Source of the DNA: Streptomyces sp. QL37
Lineage (GTDB): Bacteria; Actinomycetota; Actinomycetes; Streptomycetales; Streptomycetaceae
Direction of reading: 5' to 3'
Length of the DNA stretch: 64,000 nt
Assembly (NCBI RefSeq): GCF_002941025.1
Contig: NZ_PTJS01000001.1
Coordinates: 6,143,472 to 6,207,471 of the forward strand
How positions within the stretch are numbered: position 1 is the first letter of the stretch; each line of letters opens with the position of its first letter. A program made the position numbers and the translations under genes. Positions 44,266 through 53,672 of this stretch are shown here, piece by piece. The notes under the pieces are model-generated. The model was not told the origin of the DNA, made no database searches, and was given only the letters and a program-made list of their open reading frames with translations.

Positions 44266-44871
44266 GTGCTGGTCAAGTGGATTCGCTGCACCGTGGTGGA
44301 CCGCCGCGGTTTCGAGCGGGGGCAGCGGAAGTGGGCGGCGCTGCTCGATGAGCCGGGATTCCGGAGTCAGAGTGGCGGGTGGAGCCGGGGACAGCCCGAG
44401 GTCGCCCATGTCTTCGCGTTCTGGGAGAACCGGGTCTTCTACGACTCCTTCATGGCCCGCGGGCACGACCGGCTGGCCGCCGCACAGTCCGGTATGTACA
44501 AGGACATGCAGGTCAAGCTCTTCGAGTACCGCTTCGACGTGAAGACCGGATTCGTGCCGGACTTCACCGACGCGGATGTGGTCAGGGTTGCCCACAGCCA
44601 GGTGCACGAGGACCGTGTCGACCATTTCGCGCTCATGCAGCAGCGGGTGTGGAACCCGGCCATGGCGGGTTCTCCAGGAATGCTGCGCGGAGTCTTCGGA
44701 GAGGCCCCGGGGCATGAGTTCCTGGTGCTGTCGATGTGGCAGTCGAGCGCCGAGCGCGGCAAGTACCGGCCGGAGAGCGTGGCCCGGCTCTCGGCGAGGG
44801 CGGAGACCGAGCGCGATGTCGAGGCGCTGACGGGTGACGTGGTGCAGCTCGAACCGTCGTGGACGGTCTGA
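44266..44871 (+). CDS. YdbC family protein (DUF4937)
   Basis: 201 residues from GTG at 44266, leaderless in appearance (TACGAT at 44254-44259, 6 nt before GTG). Sequence runs MLVKWIRCTVVDRRGFERGQRKWAALLDEPGF, then WENRVFYDSFMARGHDRLA, and a second half (VVRVAHSQVHEDRVDHFALMQQRVWNPAMA) suggesting two ABM-like (dimeric ferredoxin-like) halves. Matches the YdbC/DUF4937 family of unknown function. Soluble. Confidence 0.8.
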   Translation: MLVKWIRCTVVDRRGFERGQRKWAALLDEPGFRSQSGGWSRGQPEVAHVFAFWENRVFYDSFMARGHDRLAAAQSGMYKDMQVKLFEYRFDVKTGFVPDFTDADVVRVAHSQVHEDRVDHFALMQQRVWNPAMAGSPGMLRGVFGEAPGHEFLVLSMWQSSAERGKYRPESVARLSARAETERDVEALTGDVVQLEPSWTV

Positions 44872-44964
44872 CCCGGCCCCTTACCGGCCGTTCCCTTGGT
44901 CACATACGCCCGATGGAGCCCGCACAATTGCTCGATCGGGCCGGACGGCATCTAGGGTCGGTAC

Positions 44965-45624
44965 ATGGCACGACCGCAACGCATCGTTCTCGTCCGGCAC
45001 GGTGAGTCCGAGGGCAATGCCGACGACACGGTCTACGAACGTGAGCCCGACCATGCGCTCAGGCTCACGGCGAAGGGGCTGCGTCAGGCAGAGGCGGCGG
45101 GCTCCCGGCTGCGTGACACGTTCGGCGACGAACGTGTCAGCGTCTACATCTCGCCCTACCGTCGCACCCACGAGACGTTCCGGGCCTTCGGCCTCGATCT
45201 GGAGCACGTGCGTGTCAGGGAGGAGCCCCGGCTGCGCGAGCAGGACTGGGGCAACTGGCAGGACCGTGACGACGTCAGGCTGCAGAAGGCCTACCGGGAC
45301 GCGTACGGGCACTTCTTCTACCGCTTCGCGCAGGGCGAGTCCGGGGCCGACGTGTACGACAGGGTCGACGCGTTCCTGGAGAGCCTCCACCGCAGCTTCG
45401 AGGACCCCGGCCATCCGCCGAACGTCCTGCTGGTCACCCATGGGCTGACCATGAGGCTCTTCTGCATGCGCTGGTTCCACTGGTCGGTGGCGGAATTCGA
45501 GTCGCTGTCCAACCCCGGGAACGGCGAGTCGCGGACGCTGCTGCTGGGCGAGGACGGCCGCTATACGCTCGACCGGCCCTTTCAGCGGTGGCGCACCCCT
45601 GAGCCGTACGGCATCACCGGATAG
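44965..45624 (+). CDS. Histidine phosphatase family protein
   Basis: 219 residues from ATG at 44965; TAGGGT (44953-44958) ends 6 nt before the start, so leaderless. Catalytic RHGESEGNADD with His12, YISPYRRTHETFRA (Arg), REEPRLREQDWGN and VTHGLTMRLFCMRWF (second catalytic His). This is the phosphoglycerate-mutase-like phosphatase branch. The ADP-ribosylglycohydrolase gene starts 12 nt after its stop. Confidence 0.92.
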   Translation: MARPQRIVLVRHGESEGNADDTVYEREPDHALRLTAKGLRQAEAAGSRLRDTFGDERVSVYISPYRRTHETFRAFGLDLEHVRVREEPRLREQDWGNWQDRDDVRLQKAYRDAYGHFFYRFAQGESGADVYDRVDAFLESLHRSFEDPGHPPNVLLVTHGLTMRLFCMRWFHWSVAEFESLSNPGNGESRTLLLGEDGRYTLDRPFQRWRTPEPYGITG

Positions 45625-45636
45625 AGTGGCAGTGCG

Positions 45637-46548
45637 ATGACCGCTGACTCCGCTTCCGACCGTTTCGAACGCGCTCTGGCCAGCCTGCGTGGACTGTCCG
45701 TGGGAGACGCCCTCGGCTCCCAGTTCTTCGTCCCGGCCAACTACCCCCTGCTCAAGAGCCGCGACCTGCCGCCCGGCGACTGGCAGTGGACCGACGACAC
45801 CGAGATGGCCTGCTCCGTGCTCGCCGTGCTGGCCGCGCACGAGCGCGTCGACCAGGACGCGCTCGCCCACTCCTTCGCCCGGCATCACGACTTCGACCGG
45901 GGCTACGGGCCCGCGGTGAACCGGCTGCTCAGGCTGGTGCGGGAGGGCGGCGACTGGAGGGAGCTGGCCTCGGCGCTCTTCCAGGGCCAGGGCTCCTGGG
46001 GGAACGGTTCGGCGATGCGCATCGCACCGCTGGGTGCCTGGTACGCGGACGATCCGGAGCAGGCCACCCACCAGGCCGAGATCTCCTCGTACACCACCCA
46101 TCAGCACCGTGAGGCCGTCGTGGGATCGATGGCCGTCGCGGCGGCGGCCGCCCTCGTGGCCGCGCCGGGAGGGCCCCCGACGCCGGAGGACCTGATCGAC
46201 GGCGTCGTCGCCCTCGTTCCGCGCAGCGCTGTCGGCGCCGGGCTGCGCAGGGCGCGCGACATGCTCGACTACAGGGACGCCGGGACGGTCGCGGCGGTGC
46301 TCGGCAACGGCCGCCGTACGAGTGCGCACGACACCGTGCCCTTTGCCCTCTGGTCGGCGGCGCGCAGCCTCGGTGACTTCGAGCGGGCTTTCTGGGTGAC
46401 GGCACAGGCCGGCGGCGACGTGGACACCACCTGCGCCATCGTCGGCGGGATCGTCGCCGCGGAGCCGGGCGGCGCCCCTCCGGCCGGCTGGCTGGCCCGG
46501 ACGGAAGAGCTGCCCGACTGGATGCCCCTCGCTCCGGCGCGCCGCTGA
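45637..46548 (+). CDS. ADP-ribosylglycohydrolase family protein
   Basis: 303 residues from ATG at 45637. DraG-type metal motifs: WTDDTEMACSVLA (first Mg site), GNGSAMRIAPLGAWY and GGDVDTTCAIVGGIVA (second Mg site), all with aspartates in place, so the enzyme should be active. Removes ADP-ribose from protein or small-molecule targets; substrate unknown. A TAGAGT (45622-45627) overlaps the preceding gene's stop codon and could be a -10 box. It is either co-transcribed with the phosphatase gene or separately started. Confidence 0.93.
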   Translation: MTADSASDRFERALASLRGLSVGDALGSQFFVPANYPLLKSRDLPPGDWQWTDDTEMACSVLAVLAAHERVDQDALAHSFARHHDFDRGYGPAVNRLLRLVREGGDWRELASALFQGQGSWGNGSAMRIAPLGAWYADDPEQATHQAEISSYTTHQHREAVVGSMAVAAAAALVAAPGGPPTPEDLIDGVVALVPRSAVGAGLRRARDMLDYRDAGTVAAVLGNGRRTSAHDTVPFALWSAARSLGDFERAFWVTAQAGGDVDTTCAIVGGIVAAEPGGAPPAGWLARTEELPDWMPLAPARR

Positions 46549-46786
46549 CCGTACGCGGGGTGCGTGCGAGGCGGGCAGGGCAACCGTCTTCACGGCCACG
46601 GCGTGGCACGTTCACTGTCACGGTCCTGCCACAGCAGCGGCCCCGATCGGCCGAACGGTCCGGGCGGGACTTACTCTTTCGGCCACGCCGCCCTCATCGA
46701 TCTTGGAGGGCGTGCGCCTAGAGTCGCCGGGGCCGGCGCGCCGCGATGTGGCCGCGCGGGTGGACCCCGGTGGGGGGAGGGGTCCC

Positions 46787-48577
46787 ATGTCCGATCAGTC
46801 GTCCGATGCGTCCAGCCGGCCCGAGGCGCCGCCGGAGCCCGGCGGCGCGGTGGATTCCGCTGCGGACGCCGGGTCCGGAGCGGGGAGTGAGGCGCCCCGC
46901 CCAGAGCCCGGGAGTCCCGGCCGGGCGAAGGCGGCGGGAAAGCCGACGAGGGCTTCCACCCAGGTGCCGCCGCAGCAGTCGGGCCCCGATGTGCCGAAGG
47001 TGCCCTCGTATCTCCAGCCACCGCCCCCGGCGGACGTCTGGCGGCGCCCTGGACGGCATCAGCCGATCGGCGTGCTGTCACGGCTGAGGTCCCCGTCTCC
47101 GCCCGCGATCGGGCCCGCCACACTCTGGGCGGTCCTTGCGACGGCCCTGCTCAGCGCCCTGCTGCTCGGTGACGGCCTCGGGGTCAATCTGCTGATCGTG
47201 GCCGTGGCCGCCGCCGTGGGGGCGTTCTTCGCCGCACGCTCGGCGGGGCGCAGGCTGCGTCCCTGGACCGCGGTGTGGGCGGTGGGCGGCCTGGCGCTCC
47301 TGTTGATTCCGGCGCTCCGGGAAGCGGGGTGGCCGGTCTTCCTCGCCGTGGTGTCGGCCCTCGCCCTCGGCTCGCTCGCCCTGCACGGAAGCCGCAGCTG
47401 GCCAGGCGTGCTGCTCGGTTCTCTGGGGCTGTTCCCCTCGGTCGCCGCCGGTGTGCGCTGGGGGTGGCGCGGGGTACGTGACCGTGCGGACGACACCCGG
47501 GGGCGGGTGCGCACCGTGGTGCGCAGCACGGCGGTGGCGGTGGTCCTGCTCGTCGTGTTCGGCACGCTCTTCGCCTCCGCGGACGCCGCCTTCGCCGACC
47601 TCCTGGGCAGCCTCACTCCCGACGTGTCCGTCGGAGACAGCCCCTGGCGCGTCTTCCTCTTCGCGCTCGGTCTCGTCGGAGCACTCGCGGCCGCGTACAG
47701 CGCTGCGGCGCCGGTGCGCTGGGACGGGATCACCGTACGGCCGGGCAAGGCCAGGAACAGGGCGGAGTGGGCCCTTCCGCTGATCGTGCTCAACCTGCTC
47801 TTCGCCGCGTTCATCACGCTCCAGCTCGTCGTCCTGCTGGGTGGGTACGACAAGGTGCTCGACGAGACCGGTCTGCTGCCCGCCGAGTACGCCCGACAGG
47901 GCTTCTGGCAGCTCCTCTGGGCCACCCTGCTGACCCTGCTCGTCATCGCCCTCGCCCTGCGCTGGGCCCCACGGGGCGGGCCGCGCGACCGGGTCCTGGT
48001 CCGAAGCGTCCTCGGTGCGCTGTGCGTACTGACGCTCGTCGTCGTGGCCTCGGCCCTGCGCCGTATGGATCTCTACGTGGACGCCTTCGGGCTGACCCGG
48101 CTGCGGATCTCCGTGGCCGCTGTGGAGCTCTGGCTCGGAGTGGTGCTGATCCTCATCCTCGCGGCCGGAGTCTTCGGAGCCAGGCTGCTGCCGCGCGCGA
48201 TCGCGGTGAGTGCGGCCGTCGGCGTGCTCGCCTTCGGGTTGATCTCGCCCGACGGACTGATCGCCGAGCAGAACGTCGAGCGGTACAGCAGCGACAGGAC
48301 GATCGACCTCGAGTACCTCAAGGAGCTCTCCGCGGACGCCGTACCGGCCCTGGACAGGCTGCCGGAACCCCTGAGGTCCTGCGTGCTGGAGAAGTTCCGG
48401 AGCGACCTCGCCCTCATGGACACTCCGTGGTACTCCTCCAGCTGGGGAGAGGTCAGGGCCCGGGACATCCTGGAGGAGCACCCCGTACAGGACCGGGGGA
48501 CCGACTGCCGCGGCCTCGGAACGGAGACCGACGAGCGGGACGGATACGAGGAGGAGGACTCCTACGACCCGTACTGA
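46787..48577 (+). CDS. Large membrane protein, DUF4153/DUF4173 type
   Basis: 596 residues from ATG at 46787 (GGGGGAGGGG upstream). The first ~100 residues are Pro/Ser/Gly-rich and cytoplasmic; then about a dozen hydrophobic helices up to residue ~510 (e.g. LWAVLATALLSALLLGDGLGVNLLIVAVAAAVGAFFA). The C-terminal ~85 residues are soluble and acidic (YLKELSADAVPALDRLPEPLRSCVLEK...). The RMDLYVDAFGLTRLRI motif is the signature of DUF4153/DUF4173 proteins. Function unknown. Immediately downstream is a hairpin. Confidence 0.85.
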   Translation: MSDQSSDASSRPEAPPEPGGAVDSAADAGSGAGSEAPRPEPGSPGRAKAAGKPTRASTQVPPQQSGPDVPKVPSYLQPPPPADVWRRPGRHQPIGVLSRLRSPSPPAIGPATLWAVLATALLSALLLGDGLGVNLLIVAVAAAVGAFFAARSAGRRLRPWTAVWAVGGLALLLIPALREAGWPVFLAVVSALALGSLALHGSRSWPGVLLGSLGLFPSVAAGVRWGWRGVRDRADDTRGRVRTVVRSTAVAVVLLVVFGTLFASADAAFADLLGSLTPDVSVGDSPWRVFLFALGLVGALAAAYSAAAPVRWDGITVRPGKARNRAEWALPLIVLNLLFAAFITLQLVVLLGGYDKVLDETGLLPAEYARQGFWQLLWATLLTLLVIALALRWAPRGGPRDRVLVRSVLGALCVLTLVVVASALRRMDLYVDAFGLTRLRISVAAVELWLGVVLILILAAGVFGARLLPRAIAVSAAVGVLAFGLISPDGLIAEQNVERYSSDRTIDLEYLKELSADAVPALDRLPEPLRSCVLEKFRSDLALMDTPWYSSSWGEVRARDILEEHPVQDRGTDCRGLGTETDERDGYEEEDSYDPY

Positions 48578-48587
48578 GCGGACCGCC

Positions 48588-48622
48588 CCCCGAACGCCTG
48601 GTTGCGGCAGGGGTGTTCGGGG
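48588..48622 (+). terminator. Probable terminator
   Basis: An 11-bp stem with one G-T pair (CCCCGAACGCC / GGTGTTCGGGG, 13-nt loop), 11 nt after the preceding stop codon. Confidence 0.6.
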
Positions 48623-49076
48623 AAAGCGCCGATGCCCGCGGGATGGGTGACGCGGGTGGGTGACGGTCGAAGCCCGATCCGCAGCGTCGCGCGGCATGCC
48701 CACGCTGGCGGGGCCCGGGGCTGTTTCGTTCCGGGCGGTACGGTCAGGTGTTCCCGTTTGCGATGTAGTGAGGGGAGTCGCCGCGAGGTGACTTTGCCCG
48801 CGGTGGGGTTCAGTGGGCTCTAGACCTGCTCAGATGCTGAGGATGCCTGAAGGGCGAGGCGTCTCACAGTGATGTGTGCAGAAGCGAAGCTGGCTGTGGA
48901 TGTACCGCCCTGGTGACCAGCCGGGGCGTACGGCCGCCCCTCCGCTTCCGACGTCGTCGCCGGCCCTCGGCGCGCATCACCCGGGGTGTTCCGGACATGG
49001 CCGGACACATGCCGAACCCCCGCACGGTGCCCCGGGGTGTTCTTGCCGTGCCCATCGGCGTAACCTGGCAGGCGCC
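48623..49076. other. 454-bp intergenic region upstream of rnhB
   Basis: No frame here shows Streptomyces codon bias with a plausible start, and no tRNA or riboswitch fold was recognised. TAACCT at 49061-49066, 10 nt before the rnhB ATG, is the only -10-like element noted. Confidence 0.5.
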
Positions 49077-49787
49077 ATGCCGTACGAACCACCCACGCAC
49101 ACCGTCGAGCGCTCACTGCGCGCTACGTCCGGTGCCAGGACCGTCGCCGGTGTCGACGAGGTCGGACGCGGAGCGTGGGCCGGCCCCGTCACCGTGTGCG
49201 CGGCCGTCACCGGTCTCCGTAGAGCCCCTGAGGGACTCACCGACTCCAAGCTGATCAGCCCCAAGCGCCGGGCGGAACTCGCCCCGTTGCTCGAGAAGTG
49301 GGTCACGGCCTACGGGCTGGGGCATGCGTCACCACTGGAGATCGACGACCTCGGCATGACCGCGGCGCTCCGCCTCGCGGCAGTCAGGGCGCTCGACGCC
49401 CTGCCCGTGCGGCCGGACGCCGTGATCCTCGACGGCAAGCACGACTACCTCGGAACGCCCTGGAACGTCCGTACCGTGATCAAGGGCGACCAGTCCTGCA
49501 TCGCCGTGGCCGCGGCCTCGGTGATCGCCAAGGTCCACCGGGACACGATGATGGCCGAACTGGGCGCGGACACGGGGGAGTACGCAGACTTCGCCTTCGG
49601 TGCGAACGCCGGTTATCCGTCACCGGTACACCGGGCCGCGCTGGAGGAGCGGGGGCCTACGCCTCACCATCGCCTCAGCTGGGCCTACCTCGACGCGCTG
49701 CCCAGGTGGCAGCACCTGAAGAAGGTCCGATTCTCCGCCGAGGCGGCGGCACTGGAAAGCGGGGGCCAGCTCGGCTTCGACTTCTGA
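49077..49787 (+). CDS. rnhB: Ribonuclease HII
   Basis: Cleaves RNA in RNA-DNA hybrids and at single ribonucleotides. 236 residues from ATG at 49077. The metal-binding acidic residues lie in [16 protein letters not shown] (Asp, Glu) and ILDGKHD (Asp); [13 protein letters not shown] and [15 protein letters not shown] are also canonical, as is the C-terminal [15 protein letters not shown]. No obvious Shine-Dalgarno. The next gene starts 58 nt downstream. Confidence 0.96.
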   Translation: MPYEPPTHTVERSLRATSGARTVAGVDEVGRGAWAGPVTVCAAVTGLRRAPEGLTDSKLISPKRRAELAPLLEKWVTAYGLGHASPLEIDDLGMTAALRLAAVRALDALPVRPDAVILDGKHDYLGTPWNVRTVIKGDQSCIAVAAASVIAKVHRDTMMAELGADTGEYADFAFGANAGYPSPVHRAALEERGPTPHHRLSWAYLDALPRWQHLKKVRFSAEAAALESGGQLGFDF

Positions 49788-49845
49788 TCGCACAGGCGCA
49801 CCCCACCGCCGACGTGTTCGCGTCGGCTGCGAAAGACAACCATTC

Positions 49846-50484
49846 ATGCCTCTCATCCCCGAGGAGCCTCAGATTCCCGAGAGCGCCCAGGGTCCCCGCG
49901 TCACTCCGGCCGCCGGCCGCACCGCGCCGACCCCCCGTCCCGTACCCGGCCCGCGTTCCGCGGCCACACCGCGTCCCGGAAGCCCGGGCCGCGGCCCCGC
50001 GAGGCCCGCGCCCCCGGCGCAGCGCCCGCACCCCACATCCGCCTCTCCCGCTGCTCCGGCTCCTGCCGCGCAGAAGCTGTCCGACGAACGTCCGGCAGCA
50101 CAGTTCCAGCTGATTCCGGCCCCGGCCGACGGCGCGATCGACGCCGCGGACGAGGCCGTCGACCTGCTGCTCGACTCCGGGCGGGCACCTGGCGACATCC
50201 TGGTGCTCACCACCGGCGACCGGCACCCCTGGGCCGCTCACGAACTCTCCTTCGGAGAGGCCGCGTACTGGGCCCAGCACGACGCGGGTGACGACGTCTT
50301 CTTCGCCCGCACGGCCGACGCCGGCCGGTACACCGCCCGTTCCGTCGTCGTCGTCGCGGTCAACAGTGACCTCGACGACGCGGCCGCCCGGGCGCTGTCC
50401 GGCGTGCGGGAGCGCGCCGGCGCGCTGCTGATCGTGTGCGGAGAGCCGAAGCAGATCAACTCGGCACTCGGCGCGGGAGTCTGA
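49846..50484 (+). CDS. Hypothetical protein with helicase-C-terminal-like domain
   Basis: 212 residues from ATG at 49846. The first ~95 residues are Pro/Ala/Arg-rich and disordered. The remainder (AADEAVDLLLDSGRAPGDILVLTTGDRHPWAAHE...ARSVVVVAVNSDLDDAAARALSGVRERAGALLIVCGEP) reads like the final beta-strand unit of UvrD-type helicases (the UvrD_C2-like fold), with no ATP-binding motifs. It may be a domain relic or a regulatory subunit. Weak inference; function unknown. The hairpin at 50495-50534 follows. Confidence 0.65.
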   Translation: MPLIPEEPQIPESAQGPRVTPAAGRTAPTPRPVPGPRSAATPRPGSPGRGPARPAPPAQRPHPTSASPAAPAPAAQKLSDERPAAQFQLIPAPADGAIDAADEAVDLLLDSGRAPGDILVLTTGDRHPWAAHELSFGEAAYWAQHDAGDDVFFARTADAGRYTARSVVVVAVNSDLDDAAARALSGVRERAGALLIVCGEPKQINSALGAGV

Positions 50485-50494
50485 GCCGTACGTC

Positions 50495-50534
50495 CGTGGG
50501 TCCCGGCCGTCCGTGAGGACGGCCGGGACCCACG
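50495..50534. terminator. Bidirectional terminator
   Basis: A perfect 18-bp inverted repeat with a GTGA loop (50495-50512 / 50517-50534), between convergent genes. Confidence 0.9.
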
Positions 50535-50541
50535 TCCCGTT

Positions 50542-51174
50542 TCAACGGGCGGCGGTTCGCCGCAGCGCCTCGGCCGCACCGCCCCCGGTGCGGAGCGGGC
50601 CGGGCTCATGGTCGGCGGAGGTGTCCGCCAGGGCCGACGGCGTGGACAGCAGTGTCGGCCTGCGGCCGCCCCGGCCCTCGCCGAGGACCTGCCAGCCTCC
50701 ACGCGTCAGAGTGATGTAGGCCCCGCAACGGAGGCCGTGCAGCGTGCAGGCGTCCCTCAGCCCCCACATCCACGCCCCGTCCTCCTCCGTCCAACGCTCG
50801 TCGCCCTCGCGGCAGTAGAGCAGTACGGCGGTACGCACCGGGGTGCGGCGGCGCAGATCGTGCGGGATCACCCGGCGCAGATGAGCCAGCAGGGCGTTGC
50901 GGAACTCCCAGCCGTCCGTGGCCACGGTGGACCGCCGGGCGAACGAGGCGCTGGCCGTGAGCCGTTCCTCATGGTCGAGGACGGCGACGACCGCGGTGGC
51001 CGGAGTCGGCCGGTGTCGTGCGTGGAGGCCGCTCACGACCTCACGCGGACTGCGCAGCAGAGGTATGCCCGCCGCGGCCCACTCGGCCGGTTCGAGCATC
51101 CTGGCGACGTGGTTGACGGAGCCCGCGGACGCCGACAGTGAAGTGGCTGCGGACGGAGCGAATCCGAAGGTCAC
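50542..51174 (-). CDS. Conserved actinobacterial hypothetical protein
   Basis: 210 residues from GTG at 51174 (GGGAGG a few nt upstream). Soluble and rich in Arg/Ala. Segments such as RTAVLLYCREGDERWTEEDGAWMWGLRDACTLHGLRCGAYITLTRGGWQVLGEG look like a compact alpha/beta domain, but I recognise no family. The frame is open further upstream without a good start. Located between the hypothetical gene and the recQ-like gene. Function unknown. Confidence 0.7.
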   Translation of the reverse strand: MTFGFAPSAATSLSASAGSVNHVARMLEPAEWAAAGIPLLRSPREVVSGLHARHRPTPATAVVAVLDHEERLTASASFARRSTVATDGWEFRNALLAHLRRVIPHDLRRRTPVRTAVLLYCREGDERWTEEDGAWMWGLRDACTLHGLRCGAYITLTRGGWQVLGEGRGGRRPTLLSTPSALADTSADHEPGPLRTGGGAAEALRRTAAR

Positions 51175-51390
51175 GGTCCTCCCTTCGCTACGCGCCCACG
51201 GTGCGGGCAGGGTCGAGTGAGGGCGCGCCGCGGCACAGCCCTTCCGGGCCCGCGAAGAGACCGTGCGGGGAGCGATTCCAATTCTTCCTGTCGCACCGGC
51301 AGGCGGCAACGAGCAATTGGCGCGGCTGACGGGTATCTGACGGAATGACACAGATATCCCTGCCCGTTCGGCGGCGAACGAAGCCGATCC

Positions 51391-53562
51391 TCAGGCCTGG
51401 ACTGCGAGGACCAGCGGAAACACTCCCTCCGCTCCCGCGCGCCGGAGCAGCCGCGCCGCGACGGCGAGGGTCCACCCGGTGTCGGAGAGATCGTCCACGA
51501 GCAGGACGGGCCCACCCGCGGCCGCGAGCGACTCCGCCAGCGCGGGCTCCACCACGAGGGCCTCGTGCAGTGCCCTCACCCGCTGCGCGCTGTTGGTCTG
51601 GGAGATGCGCAGATCCTCGCTGCCCGGAGCGTAGGTGACCGTGCCCAGCAGGGGCATCCGGCCGACCTCGGCGATACGGCTGCCGAGCGAGTGGACCAGC
51701 TGGGGCCTGCGGCGTGAGGCCACCGTGACGACTCCGACCGGCCGGGGGGCCGCGTCCGGGACTCCGGAGGCCCAGCCGCCGGGGCCCTTCGCCCAGTCGG
51801 TGATCACCGTGACGACCGCGCTCGACACGTCGTCGGGGACCGGGGCGTCCGGTGCCTGCGCCGCGAGCAGCGGACGCAGTCTGTTGCCCCAGCCGATGTC
51901 CGAGAGCCTGCCCAGGGCGCGGCCGGGAAGGGCCAGTTCGCCGGCCGGGATACGGCCCTTGAGGTCGATCCCCACCGCGGAGAGCCCCGTGGGCCACATC
52001 TTGCGCGGCTCCACCTCCACCCCCGGCCTGCCGAGCTCGCCGCGCGCCCCGTCGAGGGCGGCCGTTGAGACCTTGTCGTCGAACCGTGCGCCCGCGCAGT
52101 TGTCACAGCGGCCGCACGGCGTGGCCTCCTCGTCGTCCAGCTGGCGCCGGAGGAACTCCATGCGGCATCCGGTCCCCGACGCGTAGTCGCGCATCGCCTG
52201 CTGCTCGGCCGCCCGCTGCCGCGCGACCCACGCATAGCGCTCGGCGTCGTAGACCCAGGGTTCGCCCGTGGAGATCCAGCCGCCCTTCACCCGCTTCACC
52301 GCACCGTCGACGTCCAGCACCTTGAGCATCGTCTCGAGCCGGGTGCGCCGCAGGTCGACCAGAGGCTCCATGGCGGGCAGCGACAAGGGCCGGCCGGCCT
52401 GGGCCAGGACATCGAGAGTCCGGCGGACCTGCTCCTCAGGAGGGAAGGCGACCGAGGCGAAGTACTGCCAGATGGCCTCGTCCTCCTTGCCCGGGAGCAG
52501 CAGGACCTCGGCGTGCTCGACCCCACGCCCCGCGCGCCCGACCTGCTGGTAGTAGGCGATGGGCGAGGACGGCGAACCGACGTGCACGACGAAGCCGAGG
52601 TCGGGCTTGTCGAACCCCATGCCGAGCGCGGACGTGGCCACGAGGGCCTTGACCCGGTTGGCCAGGAGATCGTCCTCGGCCTGCTGCCGGTCGGCGTTCT
52701 CCGTCCGGCCGGTGTACGACACGACTGTGTGTCCGCACTGGCGGAGGTAGGCCGTGATCTCCTCGGCGGCCGCGACGGTGAGCGTGTAGATGATGCCCGA
52801 GCCCGGCAGCTCCCCGAGATGGTCGCCCAGCCAGGCCAGACGGTGCGCGGCGTTGGGCAGTTGGAGCACCCCGAGGCTGAGGCTCTCCCGGTCCAGGGGG
52901 CCCCGCAGCACCAGCGCGTCCGTGCCCGCTCCCGTACCGAGCTGCTCCGCGACGTCGGCCGTCACGCGTGCGTTGGCGGTGGCTGTCGTGGCGAGCACGG
53001 GGACGCCCGCCGGGAGATCGGCGAGCATGGTCCGCAGCCTTCGGTAATCCGGGCGGAAGTCATGGCCCCAGTCGGAGATGCAGTGCGCCTCGTCGACCAC
53101 CAGCAGACCTGTGGCTGCGGCGAGGCGCGGCAGCACCTGGTCGCGGAAATCGGGGTTGTTGAGCCGCTCGGGACTGACCAGCAGCACGTCCACCTCGCCT
53201 GCCGCCACCTCGGCCTGGACGGTGTCCCACTCCTCCGTGTTGGAGGAGTTGATCGTGCGGGCGCTGATACCCGCCCTGGCCGCCGCCGCGACCTGGTTGC
53301 GCATGAGGGCGAGCAGGGGCGAGACGATCACCGTCGGCCCGCTGCCCTGGGCGCGCAGCAGTGATGTCGCCACGAAGTACACCGCGGACTTGCCCCACCC
53401 GGTCCGCTGGACGACCAGGGCTCTGCGCCGGTCGGCGACGAGGGCCTCGATGGCCCGCCACTGGTCCTCGCGCAGCCGGGCGGCGCCGGAGGTGTCCCCG
53501 ACCAGACGGGCGAGTACGGAATCGGCCGAGGCCCTGAGCTCTGCGCGGTCTGCGTTGGTCAT
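51391..53562 (-). CDS. RecQ-family helicase with C-terminal phosphoribosyltransferase domain
   Basis: 723 residues from ATG at 53562. Residues ~20-360 are a RecQ helicase core: [12 protein letters not shown] (Walker A), [19 protein letters not shown] (DEAH), TATANARV and [12 protein letters not shown] zinc-binding cluster follows ([10 protein letters not shown], ~475-500) with a degenerate winged region. The last ~200 residues form a type I PRTase-like domain with the PRPP-loop [26 protein letters not shown]. Helicase-PRTase fusions occur in actinobacteria. Divergent from the DUF4192 gene across a region with two DnaA boxes. Confidence 0.9.
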   Translation of the reverse strand: MTNADRAELRASADSVLARLVGDTSGAARLREDQWRAIEALVADRRRALVVQRTGWGKSAVYFVATSLLRAQGSGPTVIVSPLLALMRNQVAAAARAGISARTINSSNTEEWDTVQAEVAAGEVDVLLVSPERLNNPDFRDQVLPRLAAATGLLVVDEAHCISDWGHDFRPDYRRLRTMLADLPAGVPVLATTATANARVTADVAEQLGTGAGTDALVLRGPLDRESLSLGVLQLPNAAHRLAWLGDHLGELPGSGIIYTLTVAAAEEITAYLRQCGHTVVSYTGRTENADRQQAEDDLLANRVKALVATSALGMGFDKPDLGFVVHVGSPSSPIAYYQQVGRAGRGVEHAEVLLLPGKEDEAIWQYFASVAFPPEEQVRRTLDVLAQAGRPLSLPAMEPLVDLRRTRLETMLKVLDVDGAVKRVKGGWISTGEPWVYDAERYAWVARQRAAEQQAMRDYASGTGCRMEFLRRQLDDEEATPCGRCDNCAGARFDDKVSTAALDGARGELGRPGVEVEPRKMWPTGLSAVGIDLKGRIPAGELALPGRALGRLSDIGWGNRLRPLLAAQAPDAPVPDDVSSAVVTVITDWAKGPGGWASGVPDAAPRPVGVVTVASRRRPQLVHSLGSRIAEVGRMPLLGTVTYAPGSEDLRISQTNSAQRVRALHEALVVEPALAESLAAAGGPVLLVDDLSDTGWTLAVAARLLRRAGAEGVFPLVLAVQA

Positions 53563-53611
53563 GCCCCCATGCAACCCGATGCCTACGACAAACCGCGAAC
53601 GGTGATCCATG

Positions 53612-53635
53612 CCTGTGGACAAAGTTATCCACAGG
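53612..53635. promoter_or_regulatory. Inverted pair of DnaA boxes
   Basis: CCTGTGGA (53612-53619) and TCCACAGG (53628-53635) are exact reverse complements. Within them, TTGTCCACA on the minus strand (53622-53614) and TTATCCACA on the plus strand (53625-53633) are two DnaA boxes pointing at each other, 2 bp apart. The site lies in the 110-bp gap between the divergent recQ-like and DUF4192 genes. Confidence 0.75.
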
Positions 53636-53672
53636 GGTCGCGGAAATCGGCGGCCCGCGGGACGGTCGTGCC

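Noticed and set aside
48623..49076. Small ORFs or a tRNA in the gap upstream of rnhB
   Set aside because: No cloverleaf and no frame with Streptomyces codon bias.
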